DNA of 64,000 nt from Streptomyces sp. NBC_00663 (GCF_036226885.1 NZ_CP109027.1:4836001-4900000); one strand, 5' to 3'; shown: positions 1-7,969, counted from the first letter of the stretch. Translations and numbers: made by a program. The notes: a model not told the origin generated them from the letters alone.

Positions 1-143
1 ATACACACCCGATGTGTACAGATTGTCGGTCCTGGCGGCCGGATTTCAACCGGAAGCCGGTGTGCGGGTAGTCTGTACCGTCTGCACTGGTGTCTGCCCA
101 TGTCACGACCAGGACTACCGCGAGGAAATCCTGATTGTCAGTG

Positions 144-217
144 GCGGCCGATACCGTTGCGTACGCATCACGACCCTCCTGCCACGGAACGACCGTGGCC
201 GCTGAGTCCAAAGGAGG
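144..217 (+). promoter_or_regulatory. rpsF 5' leader, possible S6:S18 autoregulatory RNA motif
   Basis: The segment just upstream of rpsF contains a perfect 7-bp hairpin (181-187 with 193-199, loop 188-192) directly before the Shine-Dalgarno AAGGAGG at 211-217. A CCGAT pentamer sits at 148-152, inside a region that can pair with GGCCGCTG near 197-204. The S6:S18 complex is known to bind its own rpsF leader through a structure carrying a CCGAPy loop, so this is a reasonable candidate for that feedback site. The fold was done by eye only. The first 140 bases hold no gene I can support. Confidence 0.35.
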
Positions 218-227
218 TGGGTTCCAC

Positions 228-518
228 ATGCGTCACTACGAGGTGATGGTCATCCTCGACCCCGATCTGGAGGAGCGCGCTGTCGCTCCCCTGATCGAGA
301 ACTTCCTCTCCGTCGTCCGTGAGGGCAACGGAAAGGTCGAGAAGGTCGACACCTGGGGCCGTCGTCGTCTCTCGTACGAGATCAAGAAGAAGCCCGAGGG
401 CATCTACTCGGTCATCGACCTGCAGGCCGAGCCTGCGGTCGTCAAGGAGCTCGACCGCCAGATGAACCTGAACGAGTCGGTCCTCCGGACCAAGGTCCTC
501 CGCCCCGAGACCCACTGA
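228..518 (+). CDS. rpsF: 30S ribosomal protein S6
   Basis: A 96-residue protein beginning MRHYEVMVILDPDLEE, the standard S6 opening, and ending in the short LRPETH tail. S6 binds the 16S rRNA central domain as a heterodimer with S18. The ATG at 228 is chosen because AAGGAGG lies at 211-217; an upstream in-frame extension from 135 has no homology logic. It is the first gene of the rpsF-ssb-rpsR-rplI operon, so the S6 partner S18 is encoded two genes downstream. Length and sequence are ordinary for the family. Confidence 0.97.
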   Translation: MRHYEVMVILDPDLEERAVAPLIENFLSVVREGNGKVEKVDTWGRRRLSYEIKKKPEGIYSVIDLQAEPAVVKELDRQMNLNESVLRTKVLRPETH

Positions 519-599
519 GCTCTCCCGCTCAGCTGATCTCGGGATTCGAGTAGCAGCAACCAAGCAGCCAGAGCAGCAAACCCGCCGAGAGGTACCCCC

Positions 600-1202
600 A
601 TGGCAGGCGAGACCGTCATCACGGTCGTCGGCAATCTTGTCGACGACCCCGAGCTGCGCTTCACCCCCTCCGGTGCGGCGGTCGCGAAGTTCCGTGTCGC
701 GTCCACCCCCCGCACCTTCGACCGTCAGACGAACGAGTGGAAGGACGGCGAGAGCCTGTTCCTGACCTGCTCGGTCTGGCGTCAGGCGGCGGAGAACGTC
801 GCGGAGTCGCTCCAGCGAGGCATGCGCGTCATCGTGCAGGGCCGGCTGAAGCAGCGGTCCTACGAGGACCGTGAGGGCGTCAAGCGCACGGTCTACGAGC
901 TGGACGTCGAGGAAGTCGGCGCCAGCCTGAAGAACGCCACGGCCAAGGTCACCAAGACAGCCGGCGGTGCCGGCCGAGGTGGCCAGGGTGGTTACGGCGG
1001 CGGTGGCGGCCAGGCCGGCGGCGGCTGGGGTGGAAACTCCGGCGGCGGCCAGCAGGGCGGCGGCGGTGCTCCCGCCGACGACCCGTGGGCCACCGGCGCT
1101 CCCGCCGGTGGCAACCAGGGCGGCGGCGGTGGCGGCGGCTGGGGTGGAAACTCCGGCGGCGGCCAGCAGGGCGGCGGCTACTCGGACGAGCCCCCCTTCT
1201 AA
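600..1202 (+). CDS. ssb: Single-stranded DNA-binding protein
   Basis: A 200-residue SSB. Residues 1 to about 110 form the OB fold (start MAGETVITVVGNLVDDPELRFTPSG). A long glycine/glutamine-rich linker follows, and the protein ends in the acidic tip DEPPF that docks replication and repair partners. It coats single-stranded DNA at forks. The linker contains two copies of the block GGGWGGNSGGGQQGGG, encoded by a near-identical 47-bp DNA repeat at 1017-1063 and 1131-1177. Placement between rpsF and rpsR is the usual bacterial arrangement, and dnaB follows 2.7 kb downstream. Streptomycetes usually carry a second ssb elsewhere; this ribosomal-operon copy with the acidic tip is the one expected to be essential. 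Confidence 0.97.
   Translation: MAGETVITVVGNLVDDPELRFTPSGAAVAKFRVASTPRTFDRQTNEWKDGESLFLTCSVWRQAAENVAESLQRGMRVIVQGRLKQRSYEDREGVKRTVYELDVEEVGASLKNATAKVTKTAGGAGRGGQGGYGGGGGQAGGGWGGNSGGGQQGGGGAPADDPWATGAPAGGNQGGGGGGGWGGNSGGGQQGGGYSDEPPF
1017..1177 (+). repeat. Direct repeat inside ssb linker
   Basis: A 47-bp block at 1017-1063 recurs at 1131-1177 (spacing 114 bp). Both copies encode the glycine-rich GGGWGGNSGGGQQGGG segment of the SSB linker. Near identity at the DNA level implies recent duplication or continuing exchange between copies, so linker length is likely to vary between strains. Confidence 0.85.
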
Positions 1203-1243
1203 GGGCTCGTATCCCCACTTCTTGATCACACAGGAGAAACACC

Positions 1244-1480
1244 ATGGCGAAGCCGCCTGTGCGCAAGCCTAAGAAAAAGGTCTGCGCTTTCTGCAAGGAC
1301 AAGGTCACGTACGTGGACTACAAGGACACGAACATGCTGCGGAAGTTCATTTCCGACCGCGGCAAGATCCGTGCCCGCCGCGTGACCGGCAACTGCACGC
1401 AGCACCAGCGTGACGTCGCCACGGCCGTCAAGAACAGCCGTGAGATGGCGCTGCTGCCCTACACGTCCACCGCGCGCTAA
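1244..1480 (+). CDS. rpsR: 30S ribosomal protein S18 (cysteine-containing form)
   Basis: A 78-residue S18 beginning MAKPPVRKPKKKVCAFC. It keeps the cysteine set of the zinc-binding C+ form: the CAFC pair near residues 14-17 and the later GNCTQH with Cys and His. S18 pairs with S6 on 16S rRNA. Many actinobacteria also encode a cysteine-free paralog under Zur control elsewhere; this is the zinc-replete copy, in the canonical operon. AGGAGA precedes the ATG. The 3' neighbour rplI starts 19 bp after the stop. Confidence 0.97.
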   Translation: MAKPPVRKPKKKVCAFCKDKVTYVDYKDTNMLRKFISDRGKIRARRVTGNCTQHQRDVATAVKNSREMALLPYTSTAR

Positions 1481-1498
1481 GGGAAGGGTGACCGAATA

Positions 1499-1945
1499 AT
1501 GAAGATCATCCTCACCCACGAGGTCTCTGGCCTCGGTGCCGCCGGCGACGTCGTTGACGTCAAGGACGGTTACGCTCGCAACTACCTGATCCCGCGGAAG
1601 TTCGCTATCCGCTGGACCAAGGGTGGCGAGAAGGACGTCGAGCAGATCCGTCGTGCTCGCAAGATCCACGAGATCCAGACCATCGAGCAGGCCAACCAGG
1701 TCAAGGGCCAGCTGGAGGCCGTCAAGGTCCGTCTGGCCGTGCGCTCCGGCGACGCCGGTCGTCTCTTCGGTTCCGTCACCCCGGCCGACATCGCCTCGGC
1801 GATCAAGGCTTCCGGTGGCCCCGAGGTCGACAAGCGCCGCATCGAGCTCGGTTCGCCGATCAAGACGCTGGGCGCTCACGAGACGTCCGTGCGTCTGCAC
1901 CCCGAGGTTGCCGCCAAGGTCAGCATCGAGGTCGTCGCGGCCTGA
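1499..1945 (+). CDS. rplI: 50S ribosomal protein L9
   Basis: A 148-residue L9. The N-terminal domain has the signature GLGAAGDVVDVKDGYARNYLIPRKFAI, a long connecting helix follows, and the C-terminal rRNA-binding domain is present. L9 binds domain V of 23S rRNA and spans to the L1 region. It is the last gene of the operon, with a strong hairpin terminator 28 bp after the stop. Nothing unusual. Confidence 0.97.
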   Translation: MKIILTHEVSGLGAAGDVVDVKDGYARNYLIPRKFAIRWTKGGEKDVEQIRRARKIHEIQTIEQANQVKGQLEAVKVRLAVRSGDAGRLFGSVTPADIASAIKASGGPEVDKRRIELGSPIKTLGAHETSVRLHPEVAAKVSIEVVAA

Positions 1946-1972
1946 CCGCTGCGCTCGGTTTGAGCAGTTGTG

Positions 1973-2006
1973 AGAGGGGCCGTACCCATTGGGGTACGGC
2001 CCCTCT
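1973..2006 (+). terminator. Operon terminator after rplI
   Basis: A perfect 15-bp stem (1973-1987 with 1992-2006) closes on the 4-base loop ATTG. It is followed by a short T-containing segment without a strong U-tract, as is common for streptomycete terminators. It ends the rpsF-rplI operon and insulates the parS cluster that follows. Confidence 0.85.
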
Positions 2007-2042
2007 TGCTTGCCCGAGTCGGGCGGCTTGGAGTCTCTTGGT

Positions 2043-2056
2043 GTTTCACGTGAAAC
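2043..2056. other. parS site 1 (exact)
   Basis: An exact palindromic 14-mer GTTTCACGTGAAAC, the ParB-binding site of Streptomyces. First of four sites within 109 bp between the rplI terminator and the MATE gene stop. Confidence 0.93.
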
Positions 2057-2071
2057 GTCCCGGACCGACAT

Positions 2072-2085
2072 GTTTCACGTGAAAC
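2072..2085. other. parS site 2 (exact)
   Basis: An exact GTTTCACGTGAAAC copy, 29 bp (centre to centre) from site 1, so close to helical phase (about three turns). Confidence 0.93.
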
Positions 2086-2105
2086 GGAACGCCGCGGGCT
2101 GACGT

Positions 2106-2119
2106 GTTTCACGTGAAAC
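2106..2119. other. parS site 3 (exact)
   Basis: An exact GTTTCACGTGAAAC copy, 34 bp after site 2. Confidence 0.93.
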
Positions 2120-2137
2120 GAGCCAGCGGTGAGCGAC

Positions 2138-2151
2138 GTTTCATGTGAAAC
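2138..2151. other. parS site 4 (one mismatch)
   Basis: GTTTCATGTGAAAC, differing from the consensus by one central base. It lies 32 bp after site 3 and ends 1 bp before the stop codon of the minus-strand MATE gene. Confidence 0.8.
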
Positions 2152-2152
2152 G

Positions 2153-3490
2153 TCAGCGGGTCGCGCCCGTGACGATCCAGCGCCCCGACCGTGCGCGCAG
2201 CCACAGGGTCAGCATGCGAACGGCCATCATCAGCGTCATGGCTCCCCACAGAGCGGTCAGGCCGCCACCGAGCATCGGTACGAGCAGGGCCACGGGCGTG
2301 AAGACCGCCAGGGTCAGCACCATCGCCCAGGCCAGGTATGGCCCGTCGCCCGCGCCCATCAGTACGCCGTCCAGGACGAAGACGATTCCGCAGATCGGCT
2401 GGGAGAGCGCCACGACGAGCAACGCGGGCAGCGCGGCATCCTTCACCACGGAGTCACTGGTGAACAGGGGCAGAAACACGGGCCGAGTCATAACCACCAG
2501 CAGGCCGAGCACCACGCCGACCGCGATCCCCCACTGCACCATGCGGCGGCATGCCTCACGTGCCCCCTGGGCGTCGCCCGCACCGAGATAGCGGCCGATG
2601 ATGGCCTGCCCCGCGATGGCGATGGCGTCCAGGGCGAAGGCGAGGAGGCTCCACAGGGACAGGATGATCTGGTGCGCCGCGATGTCCGCGTCGCCGAGAC
2701 GGGCCGCGACCGCGGTGGCGATCATCAGGATGGTCCGGAGCGACAGGGTGCGGACGAGCAGAGGGACGCCGGCCTGGGCTGAGGCTCGGATGCCGGCCGT
2801 GTCGGGACGCAGAGAGGCGCCGTGGGCTCGGGCTCCGCGTACGACCACCGCGAGGTAGACGGTCGCCATGCCGCACTGGGCGATGACGGTGCCCCAGGCG
2901 GAGCCGGCGATGCCGAGGTCGGCGCCGTAGACGAGGCCTACGTTCAGGGCCGCGTTGGCGACGAAGCCGCCGATGGCGACGTAGAGGGGGGTCTTGGTGT
3001 CCTGGAGACCCCGCAGGACACCGGTCGCGGCTAGAACGATGAGCATGGCCGGGATGCCGAGGGAGGAGATCCGGAGATACGTGGTCGCGTAGGGAGCGGC
3101 CGTGTCCGAGGCGCCGAAGAGCTCCACCAGGGCGGGCGCCATGGGAAGGACGACGGCGACGACCGCGGCGCCGAGCAGGAGCGCCAGCCAGATGCCGTCC
3201 ATGCCCTGTCGGATGGCGGACTGGAGATCACCGGCGCCGACGCGCCGGGCGACAGCCGCTGTGGTGGCGTAGGCGAGGAAGACGAACACGCTGACGGCGG
3301 TCACGAGGAGGGCCGAGGCGACTCCCAGCCCCGCGAGTTGTGCGGTTCCGAGATGGCCCACGATCGCGCTGTCCACCATGACGAAGAGGGGCTCGGCGAC
3401 GAGCGCGCCGAAGGCCGGGACGGCCAGTGCGACGATCTCTCGGTCGTGCTGTCGTCGGGCGGCGCGCGAGGTCGCGGGAGCGTGTGTCAT
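2153..3490 (-). CDS. MATE family efflux transporter
   Basis: About 445 residues with roughly twelve hydrophobic segments. The opening AVPAFGALVAEPLFVMVDSAIVGHLGTAQLAGLGVAS is typical of the DinF branch of MATE cation antiporters, which export drugs or metabolites using a proton or sodium gradient. The two MatE halves meet around the RMVQWGIAVG segment. The ATG at 3490 is preferred over an in-frame TTG nine bases upstream. The gene stands alone, reads away from dnaB and ends against parS site 4. The substrate cannot be predicted. Confidence 0.88.
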   Translation of the reverse strand: MTHAPATSRAARRQHDREIVALAVPAFGALVAEPLFVMVDSAIVGHLGTAQLAGLGVASALLVTAVSVFVFLAYATTAAVARRVGAGDLQSAIRQGMDGIWLALLLGAAVVAVVLPMAPALVELFGASDTAAPYATTYLRISSLGIPAMLIVLAATGVLRGLQDTKTPLYVAIGGFVANAALNVGLVYGADLGIAGSAWGTVIAQCGMATVYLAVVVRGARAHGASLRPDTAGIRASAQAGVPLLVRTLSLRTILMIATAVAARLGDADIAAHQIILSLWSLLAFALDAIAIAGQAIIGRYLGAGDAQGAREACRRMVQWGIAVGVVLGLLVVMTRPVFLPLFTSDSVVKDAALPALLVVALSQPICGIVFVLDGVLMGAGDGPYLAWAMVLTLAVFTPVALLVPMLGGGLTALWGAMTLMMAVRMLTLWLRARSGRWIVTGATR

Positions 3491-3499
3491 GAGCACCAA

Positions 3500-3948
3500 T
3501 CTAATCGTCCACAGGTAATAGATGCAATTGATTAGTGACCCTTACTTGGTCTCGTGTGTGGCACGCTTGCGCGGCTCGTTCGATCTGATCTTGGTCCGAC
3601 TGGGGAAGTTTTTCTTCTGCACAGCCGGTGGACGGGAAGTATGCAGGTCAGGGCGGGTCTCTCGAAAGAAGGGCGAGCTTGTTCACAGGGCTGTCCACCG
3701 GGTCGTGCACAGGTTTTGCGGAGTTCTCCACAGCATCCGGGCCGTCGTCCACATGGCCTGTGGATAACCAGATTGGCTGACGGTGCCGACGGGCCTACGG
3801 TGGTCCGGCGCCCGCTCCATCTGTCGGCTGGGAAACCATCACAAAACCGACGCGCCACAAACGGAGCTGGGCCTCTTATTTGTCAGTGCCGTGCCGTAGA
3901 AAGAGAGGCACGGCGAGGTCCGCTCGGCGGACGGGAGGAGGTGGCTCG
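3500..3948. promoter_or_regulatory. MATE-dnaB divergent intergenic region
   Basis: About 450 bp with no credible gene. It must hold the divergent promoters of the MATE gene and dnaB. Its notable content is a group of DnaA-box-like nonamers between 3679 and 3767, listed separately. Confidence 0.6.
3679..3767. promoter_or_regulatory. DnaA-box group upstream of dnaB
   Basis: A perfect nonamer TTATCCACA lies on the minus strand at 3759-3767. Near matches lie at 3679-3687 (TTGTTCACA), 3724-3732 (TTCTCCACA) and 3745-3753 (TCGTCCACA), against the consensus TTRTCCACA. Four boxes within 90 bp, about 180 bp before the dnaB start, suggest DnaA binding that could control dnaB or titrate DnaA. Confidence 0.6.
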
Positions 3949-5421
3949 GTGAGCATTTCCGAGCCCTTGGACGATCCGTGGGCCGACAGCGGTCCCAGTG
4001 ATCGTCTGCCTGCCTCGCGCCGACGCGGCGACGGGGGACGGGGCCGCGACGACCAGCACGACCGCGGCCGGGAGAACGGCGAATGGGACGGCGGGGGCAC
4101 CTCGTTCGAGCGGGTGCCGCCGCAGGATCTCGACGCGGAGCAGTCCGTGCTCGGCGGCATGCTCCTGTCCAAGGACGCCATCGCCGACGTCGTCGAGGTC
4201 ATCAAGGGCCATGACTTCTACAAGCCGGCCCACGAGACGATCTTCCAGGCCATCCTCGACATCTACGCCAAGGGTGAGCCGGCCGACCCCATCACGATCG
4301 CCGCCGAGCTGACCAAGCGCGGCGAGATCAACAAGGTCGGCGGCGCATCGTATCTGCACACCCTCGTCCAGACGGTTCCGACGGCGGCGAACGCCGAGTA
4401 CTACGCGGAGATCGTCCATGAGCGGGCCGTGCTGCGTCGGCTGGTCGAAGCCGGTACACGCATCACCCAGATGGGATACGCGGCCGACGACGACGTCGAC
4501 GAGATCGTCAACCGTGCCCAGGCCGAGATCTACGCGGTCACCGAGCAGCGCACCAGCGAGGACTACCTCCCGCTCGGCGACATCATGGAGGGCGCGCTCG
4601 ACGAGATCGAGGCGATCGGCTCCCGCACCGGCGAGATGACCGGTGTGCCCACAGGCTTCACTGACCTCGACTCCCTCACCAACGGTCTGCACCCGGGCCA
4701 GATGATCGTCATCGCGGCCCGACCCGCCATGGGTAAGTCCACACTCGCGCTGGACTTCGCGCGGGCGGCGTCGATCAAGAACAACCTGCCGAGCGTCATC
4801 TTCTCCCTCGAAATGGGGCGCAACGAGATCGCGATGCGTCTGCTGTCGGCCGAGGCGCGCGTGGCCCTGCACCACATGAGGTCCGGCACCATGACGGACG
4901 AGGACTGGACACGCCTGGCCCGTCGGATGCCCGAGGTCTCGGCCGCGCCGCTCTACATCGACGACTCCCCGAACCTGTCGATGATGGAGATCCGCGCGAA
5001 GTGCCGTCGGCTCAAGCAGCGCAACGACATCAAGCTCGTGATCATCGACTACCTCCAGCTGATGCAGTCCGGCAAGCGGTCCGAGAGCCGTCAGCAGGAG
5101 GTCTCGGACATGTCCCGTAACCTCAAGCTCCTCGCCAAGGAGCTCGAGGTCCCGGTGATCGCGCTCTCGCAGCTCAACCGTGGCCCCGAGCAGCGCACCG
5201 ACAAGAAGCCGCAGGTCTCCGACCTGCGTGAGTCCGGCTCCATCGAGCAGGACGCCGACATGGTGATCCTGCTGCACCGCGAGGACGCCTACGAGAAGGA
5301 GTCGCCGCGCGCCGGCGAGGCGGACATCATCGTCGGCAAGCACCGTAACGGCCCGACGGCGACGATCACGGTCGCCTTCCAGGGCCACTACTCCCGCTTC
5401 GTGGACATGGCTCAGACCTGA
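3949..5421 (+). CDS. dnaB: Replicative DNA helicase DnaB
   Basis: A 490-residue hexameric 5'-3' helicase of the replication fork. A disordered N-terminal tail precedes the DnaB N-domain (PPQDLDAEQSVLGGMLLSKDAIADV, about residues 45-140). The RecA-like C-domain has Walker A ARPAMGKST near residue 256, Walker B LVIIDYLQLM, and the sensor region IALSQLNRGPEQR. The GTG at 3949 is chosen because GGGAGGAGG lies just upstream and the protein then opens MSISEPLDDPWADSGPSDRL. No intein interrupts it, although DnaB inteins occur in other actinobacteria. It stands apart from the rpsF operon, with its own promoter region. Confidence 0.97.
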   Translation: MSISEPLDDPWADSGPSDRLPASRRRGDGGRGRDDQHDRGRENGEWDGGGTSFERVPPQDLDAEQSVLGGMLLSKDAIADVVEVIKGHDFYKPAHETIFQAILDIYAKGEPADPITIAAELTKRGEINKVGGASYLHTLVQTVPTAANAEYYAEIVHERAVLRRLVEAGTRITQMGYAADDDVDEIVNRAQAEIYAVTEQRTSEDYLPLGDIMEGALDEIEAIGSRTGEMTGVPTGFTDLDSLTNGLHPGQMIVIAARPAMGKSTLALDFARAASIKNNLPSVIFSLEMGRNEIAMRLLSAEARVALHHMRSGTMTDEDWTRLARRMPEVSAAPLYIDDSPNLSMMEIRAKCRRLKQRNDIKLVIIDYLQLMQSGKRSESRQQEVSDMSRNLKLLAKELEVPVIALSQLNRGPEQRTDKKPQVSDLRESGSIEQDADMVILLHREDAYEKESPRAGEADIIVGKHRNGPTATITVAFQGHYSRFVDMAQT

Positions 5422-5482
5422 GCCGTCCGACCCGCGCCAAATCAGCTCGACGCCCCGGCACTCGCCGGGGTGGACTGGGGTC

Positions 5483-6868
5483 ATGACGACATCCCAGGAA
5501 GAGCTGCTCCCCGGCACGCGCCGCGCACTGCTGCACCGCATCGCCGTGGCCCAGGCCGAAGGGCGGACACCGTCGCTGGTCGCGGCGGTCGTGCGGGGCG
5601 GCCGGGCCGTCTGGCACGGCTCACGGACCTCGGTGGACGGACACGGCCCGGACGAGAACGTGCAGTACCGGATCGGCTCGATCACCAAGACCTTCACCGC
5701 CGTTCTCGTGCTGCGACTGCGTGACGAGGGCGTGCTCGACCTCGGTGACCCGCTGGAGAAGCATGTGCCGGGGACCGGCGCGGGGGAGGCGACCATCGCC
5801 GAACTGCTCGCGCACACGGCCGGGTTGGCGGCCGAGTCACCGGGGCCGTGGTGGGAGCGGACCCCGGGCGCCCTGCGTCCTGAGCTGTCGGACGTCCTGG
5901 GCGAGCAGCCCTTCCTGCATCCGGCCGGCCGCCGCCATCATTATTCGAACCCCGGTTACGCCCTGCTGGGTGCCCTGGTGGAGAAGCTGCGCGGGGCCCC
6001 GTGGGAGGAGGTGCTGCGGCGTGAGGTGCTCGAACCCCTGGGCCTGGACCGTACGAGCGCTCAGCCCCGGGCGCCGCACGCAGGCGGCTGGGCCGTGCAT
6101 CCCTGGGCCGATGTGATGCTGCCGGAACCCACCGAGGACCTGGGGAGGATGGCTGCGGCGGGCCAACTCTGGTCCACGACCGGTGACTTGGCGAAATTCG
6201 CGGCCTTCCTGACGAACGGGGACGACCGGGTGCTGAGCGCGGAGACGGTGCGGGAGATGCACACGCCTGCCGCGCCGCCCGAGGTCGCCGATGTAGTGGA
6301 CGGTGCCGCCTACGGCCTCGGGTTGCAGGTCCAGCACCGGGACGGCCGACTGCTTGTGGGGCACTCCGGTTCCCTGCCGGGGTTCCTGGCGAACCTCACG
6401 ATCAGCGTGGCGGACGATGTCGCGGCGGTGGTGCTGACCAACTGCACCTCCGGCCCGATGCTGTCCTCCGTGGGCGCCGACCTCGTCCGGATCGTCGCCG
6501 AGGCCGAGCCGCGCATTCCCGACCCGTGGCGACCGCTTCCCGAAGTCGACGCCGACGTACTGGAGTTGGCCGGGCAGTGGTACTGGGGCACGCATGCCTT
6601 CGCCCTGCGACTCACCGTCGAGGGAGGAGTCTCCATGGGGCCGTTGTCCGGCGGTGGCCGCCGTTCACGCTTCCGCGCCAACGGCGACGGCACCTGGACG
6701 GGGCTGGAGGGTTACTACGCCGGAGAGCTTCTACGGGCCGTACGGCGGCCGGACGGCAGCGTGAGCCACCTGGACCTGGGGTCGTTCGTGTTCACGCGTG
6801 AGCCGTACGACGAGGGGGCTCCTGTGCCGGGCGGGGTGGACCCGGAGGGCTGGCGCGGGATCGGCTAG
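5483..6868 (+). CDS. Beta-lactamase family serine hydrolase (class C fold)
   Basis: A 461-residue protein with a beta-lactamase/DD-peptidase domain over about residues 20-340. The nucleophile motif SITK lies near residue 60, the YSN motif is in HYSNPGYALLGALVEKL, and a third-box HSG occurs in LLVGHSGSLPGF. A C-terminal beta-rich domain of about 110 residues follows, as in D-aminopeptidase and esterase relatives. There is no signal peptide, so it is probably a cytoplasmic esterase or peptidase and not an antibiotic-resistance enzyme. It starts 61 bp after dnaB and may be co-transcribed with it. It ends just before a parS-centred hairpin. Confidence 0.85.
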   Translation: MTTSQEELLPGTRRALLHRIAVAQAEGRTPSLVAAVVRGGRAVWHGSRTSVDGHGPDENVQYRIGSITKTFTAVLVLRLRDEGVLDLGDPLEKHVPGTGAGEATIAELLAHTAGLAAESPGPWWERTPGALRPELSDVLGEQPFLHPAGRRHHYSNPGYALLGALVEKLRGAPWEEVLRREVLEPLGLDRTSAQPRAPHAGGWAVHPWADVMLPEPTEDLGRMAAAGQLWSTTGDLAKFAAFLTNGDDRVLSAETVREMHTPAAPPEVADVVDGAAYGLGLQVQHRDGRLLVGHSGSLPGFLANLTISVADDVAAVVLTNCTSGPMLSSVGADLVRIVAEAEPRIPDPWRPLPEVDADVLELAGQWYWGTHAFALRLTVEGGVSMGPLSGGGRRSRFRANGDGTWTGLEGYYAGELLRAVRRPDGSVSHLDLGSFVFTREPYDEGAPVPGGVDPEGWRGIG

Positions 6869-6888
6869 CGGGTGTGGTGGATCGTGGG

Positions 6889-6916
6889 GCGCCCTGTTTC
6901 ACGTGAAACAGGGCGC
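6889..6916. terminator. 28-bp perfect palindrome combining parS and terminator
   Basis: A perfect 28-bp palindrome whose central 14 bases (6896-6909) are an exact parS site, flanked by GCGCCCT and AGGGCGC arms. It sits between two convergent genes (stop at 6868, opposing stop at 6970), exactly where a bidirectional terminator is expected. The same DNA therefore appears to be both a ParB site and a transcription terminator hairpin. Confidence 0.8.
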
Positions 6917-6969
6917 TTCGCCTTGCGAGGGCCTCTGCGGAAGGCGTGTCAGATTGCCCTGCCGGGGAC

Positions 6970-7422
6970 TCAGAGAGGCAGCTTGAAGCCCAGATGCGAG
7001 GCCTCGAAACCCAGTCGTTCGTAGAAGCGGTGGGCGTCGGTACGGGTGACGTCGGAGGTCAGCTGTACCAACTGGCAGTTCTGGCGCCGGGATTCGTCGA
7101 TCGCCCACTCGATGAGCTGGGTGCCCAGACCGCCGCCGCGCTCGTCGGCGTGCACACGGACGCCTTCGATGATCGATCTGGTGGCACCGCGTCGGGACAG
7201 GCCGGGGATGACCGTGAGCTGGAGGGTGCCGACGACGCGGCCCTCGCGCACGGCGACCATCAGGTGCTGGTGGGGGTCGGCGCTGAGCCGCTCCAGTGCC
7301 GTCAGATACGGGGCGAGGTCGTCCGGTGACTCACGCTGGGCACCCAGCGGATCGTCGGCGAGCATCGCGACGATCGCAGCGACATCGTCGGAGTCGGCGG
7401 CACGTATTTCAAGATCTCCCAT
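6970..7422 (-). CDS. GNAT family N-acetyltransferase
   Basis: A 150-residue GNAT-fold protein beginning MGDLEIRAADSDDVAAIVAML. It has the acetyl-CoA loop region VHADERGGGLGTQLIEWAIDESR and the C-terminal RFYERLGFEASHLGFKL typical of this fold. It transfers an acetyl group from acetyl-CoA to an unknown amine. It lies 9 bp downstream of the MarR gene on the same strand, so the two form an operon under probable MarR self-control. Confidence 0.88.
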   Translation of the reverse strand: MGDLEIRAADSDDVAAIVAMLADDPLGAQRESPDDLAPYLTALERLSADPHQHLMVAVREGRVVGTLQLTVIPGLSRRGATRSIIEGVRVHADERGGGLGTQLIEWAIDESRRQNCQLVQLTSDVTRTDAHRFYERLGFEASHLGFKLPL

Positions 7423-7431
7423 GCCGTCAGC

Positions 7432-7890
7432 CTATGCGGGCACCTTCAGCGACTCGACGACCTTGACCAGGGGTGCCAGCTCGGGGTTCCTGGCCGCTTC
7501 GTCGAGCGCCTCGCGCAGCGCGGAGTCGTTGGTCGGCCGCGCCTCCTCCAGCAGGGCAAGGCCTGCCGGCGTGACGTTGGTGTAGATGCCGCGGCGGTCG
7601 GTGGGGCACAGGTAGCGGGTCAGCAGACCGCGGTCCTCCAGCCGGGTGACGAGTCGTGTGGTGGCGCTCTGGCTCAGGACGACCGCGTCGGCGACCTGCT
7701 TCATCTGGAGGTGGCCTCCGTCGCCGTCGTGCTGACGGCTGAGGACGTCGAGCAGGGAGTACTCGCGCACGCTGAGGTCGTGCCGCGCCTGGAGGGCCCG
7801 CTCGATGTGGGCCTCGATCCTCCCGTGCAGCAGGGAGAGGGCGCACCAGCCCTGGGCGAGGGCGGTGAGTGCGGGGTCCGTCGCTGTCAT
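7432..7890 (-). CDS. MarR family transcriptional regulator
   Basis: A 152-residue winged-helix protein: MTATDPALTALAQGWCALSLLHGRIEAHIERALQARHDLSVREYSLLDVL, then the recognition region MKQVADAVVLSQSATTRLVTRLEDRGLLTR and wing residues DRRGIYTNVTPAGLALL. The ATG at 7890 is preferred over a longer frame because GAAGGAAG lies 8 bases upstream. It is divergent from an MFS exporter at 8003, and an inverted repeat lies in the shared 110-bp promoter (7951-7969). This is the usual arrangement for a ligand-released repressor of its own operon and a neighbouring pump. Confidence 0.9.
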   Translation of the reverse strand: MTATDPALTALAQGWCALSLLHGRIEAHIERALQARHDLSVREYSLLDVLSRQHDGDGGHLQMKQVADAVVLSQSATTRLVTRLEDRGLLTRYLCPTDRRGIYTNVTPAGLALLEEARPTNDSALREALDEAARNPELAPLVKVVESLKVPA

Positions 7891-7950
7891 TGGCGCTTCC
7901 TTCGTCCCGGAACGGCTGAAACCAGGATAGGGCAGGCCCGCAATAGCCTG

Positions 7951-7969
7951 CGCTTGCAATTAACAAGCG
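7951..7969. promoter_or_regulatory. Candidate MarR operator
   Basis: CGCTTG and CAAGCG arms separated by CAATTAA form an AT-centred inverted repeat between the divergent MarR and MFS genes. The size and location fit a MarR dimer site. Confidence 0.5.

Noticed and set aside
3883..5817. 644-codon minus-strand open frame across dnaB
   Set aside because: It lies antisense to a certain dnaB gene. High-GC DNA keeps reverse frames free of stops, and the peptide is a low-complexity Asp/Val/Leu/Gly-rich shadow.
5483..6868. Antibiotic-resistance beta-lactamase
   Set aside because: It has the fold and SxxK/YxN motifs but no signal peptide, and it carries an esterase-type C-terminal domain.
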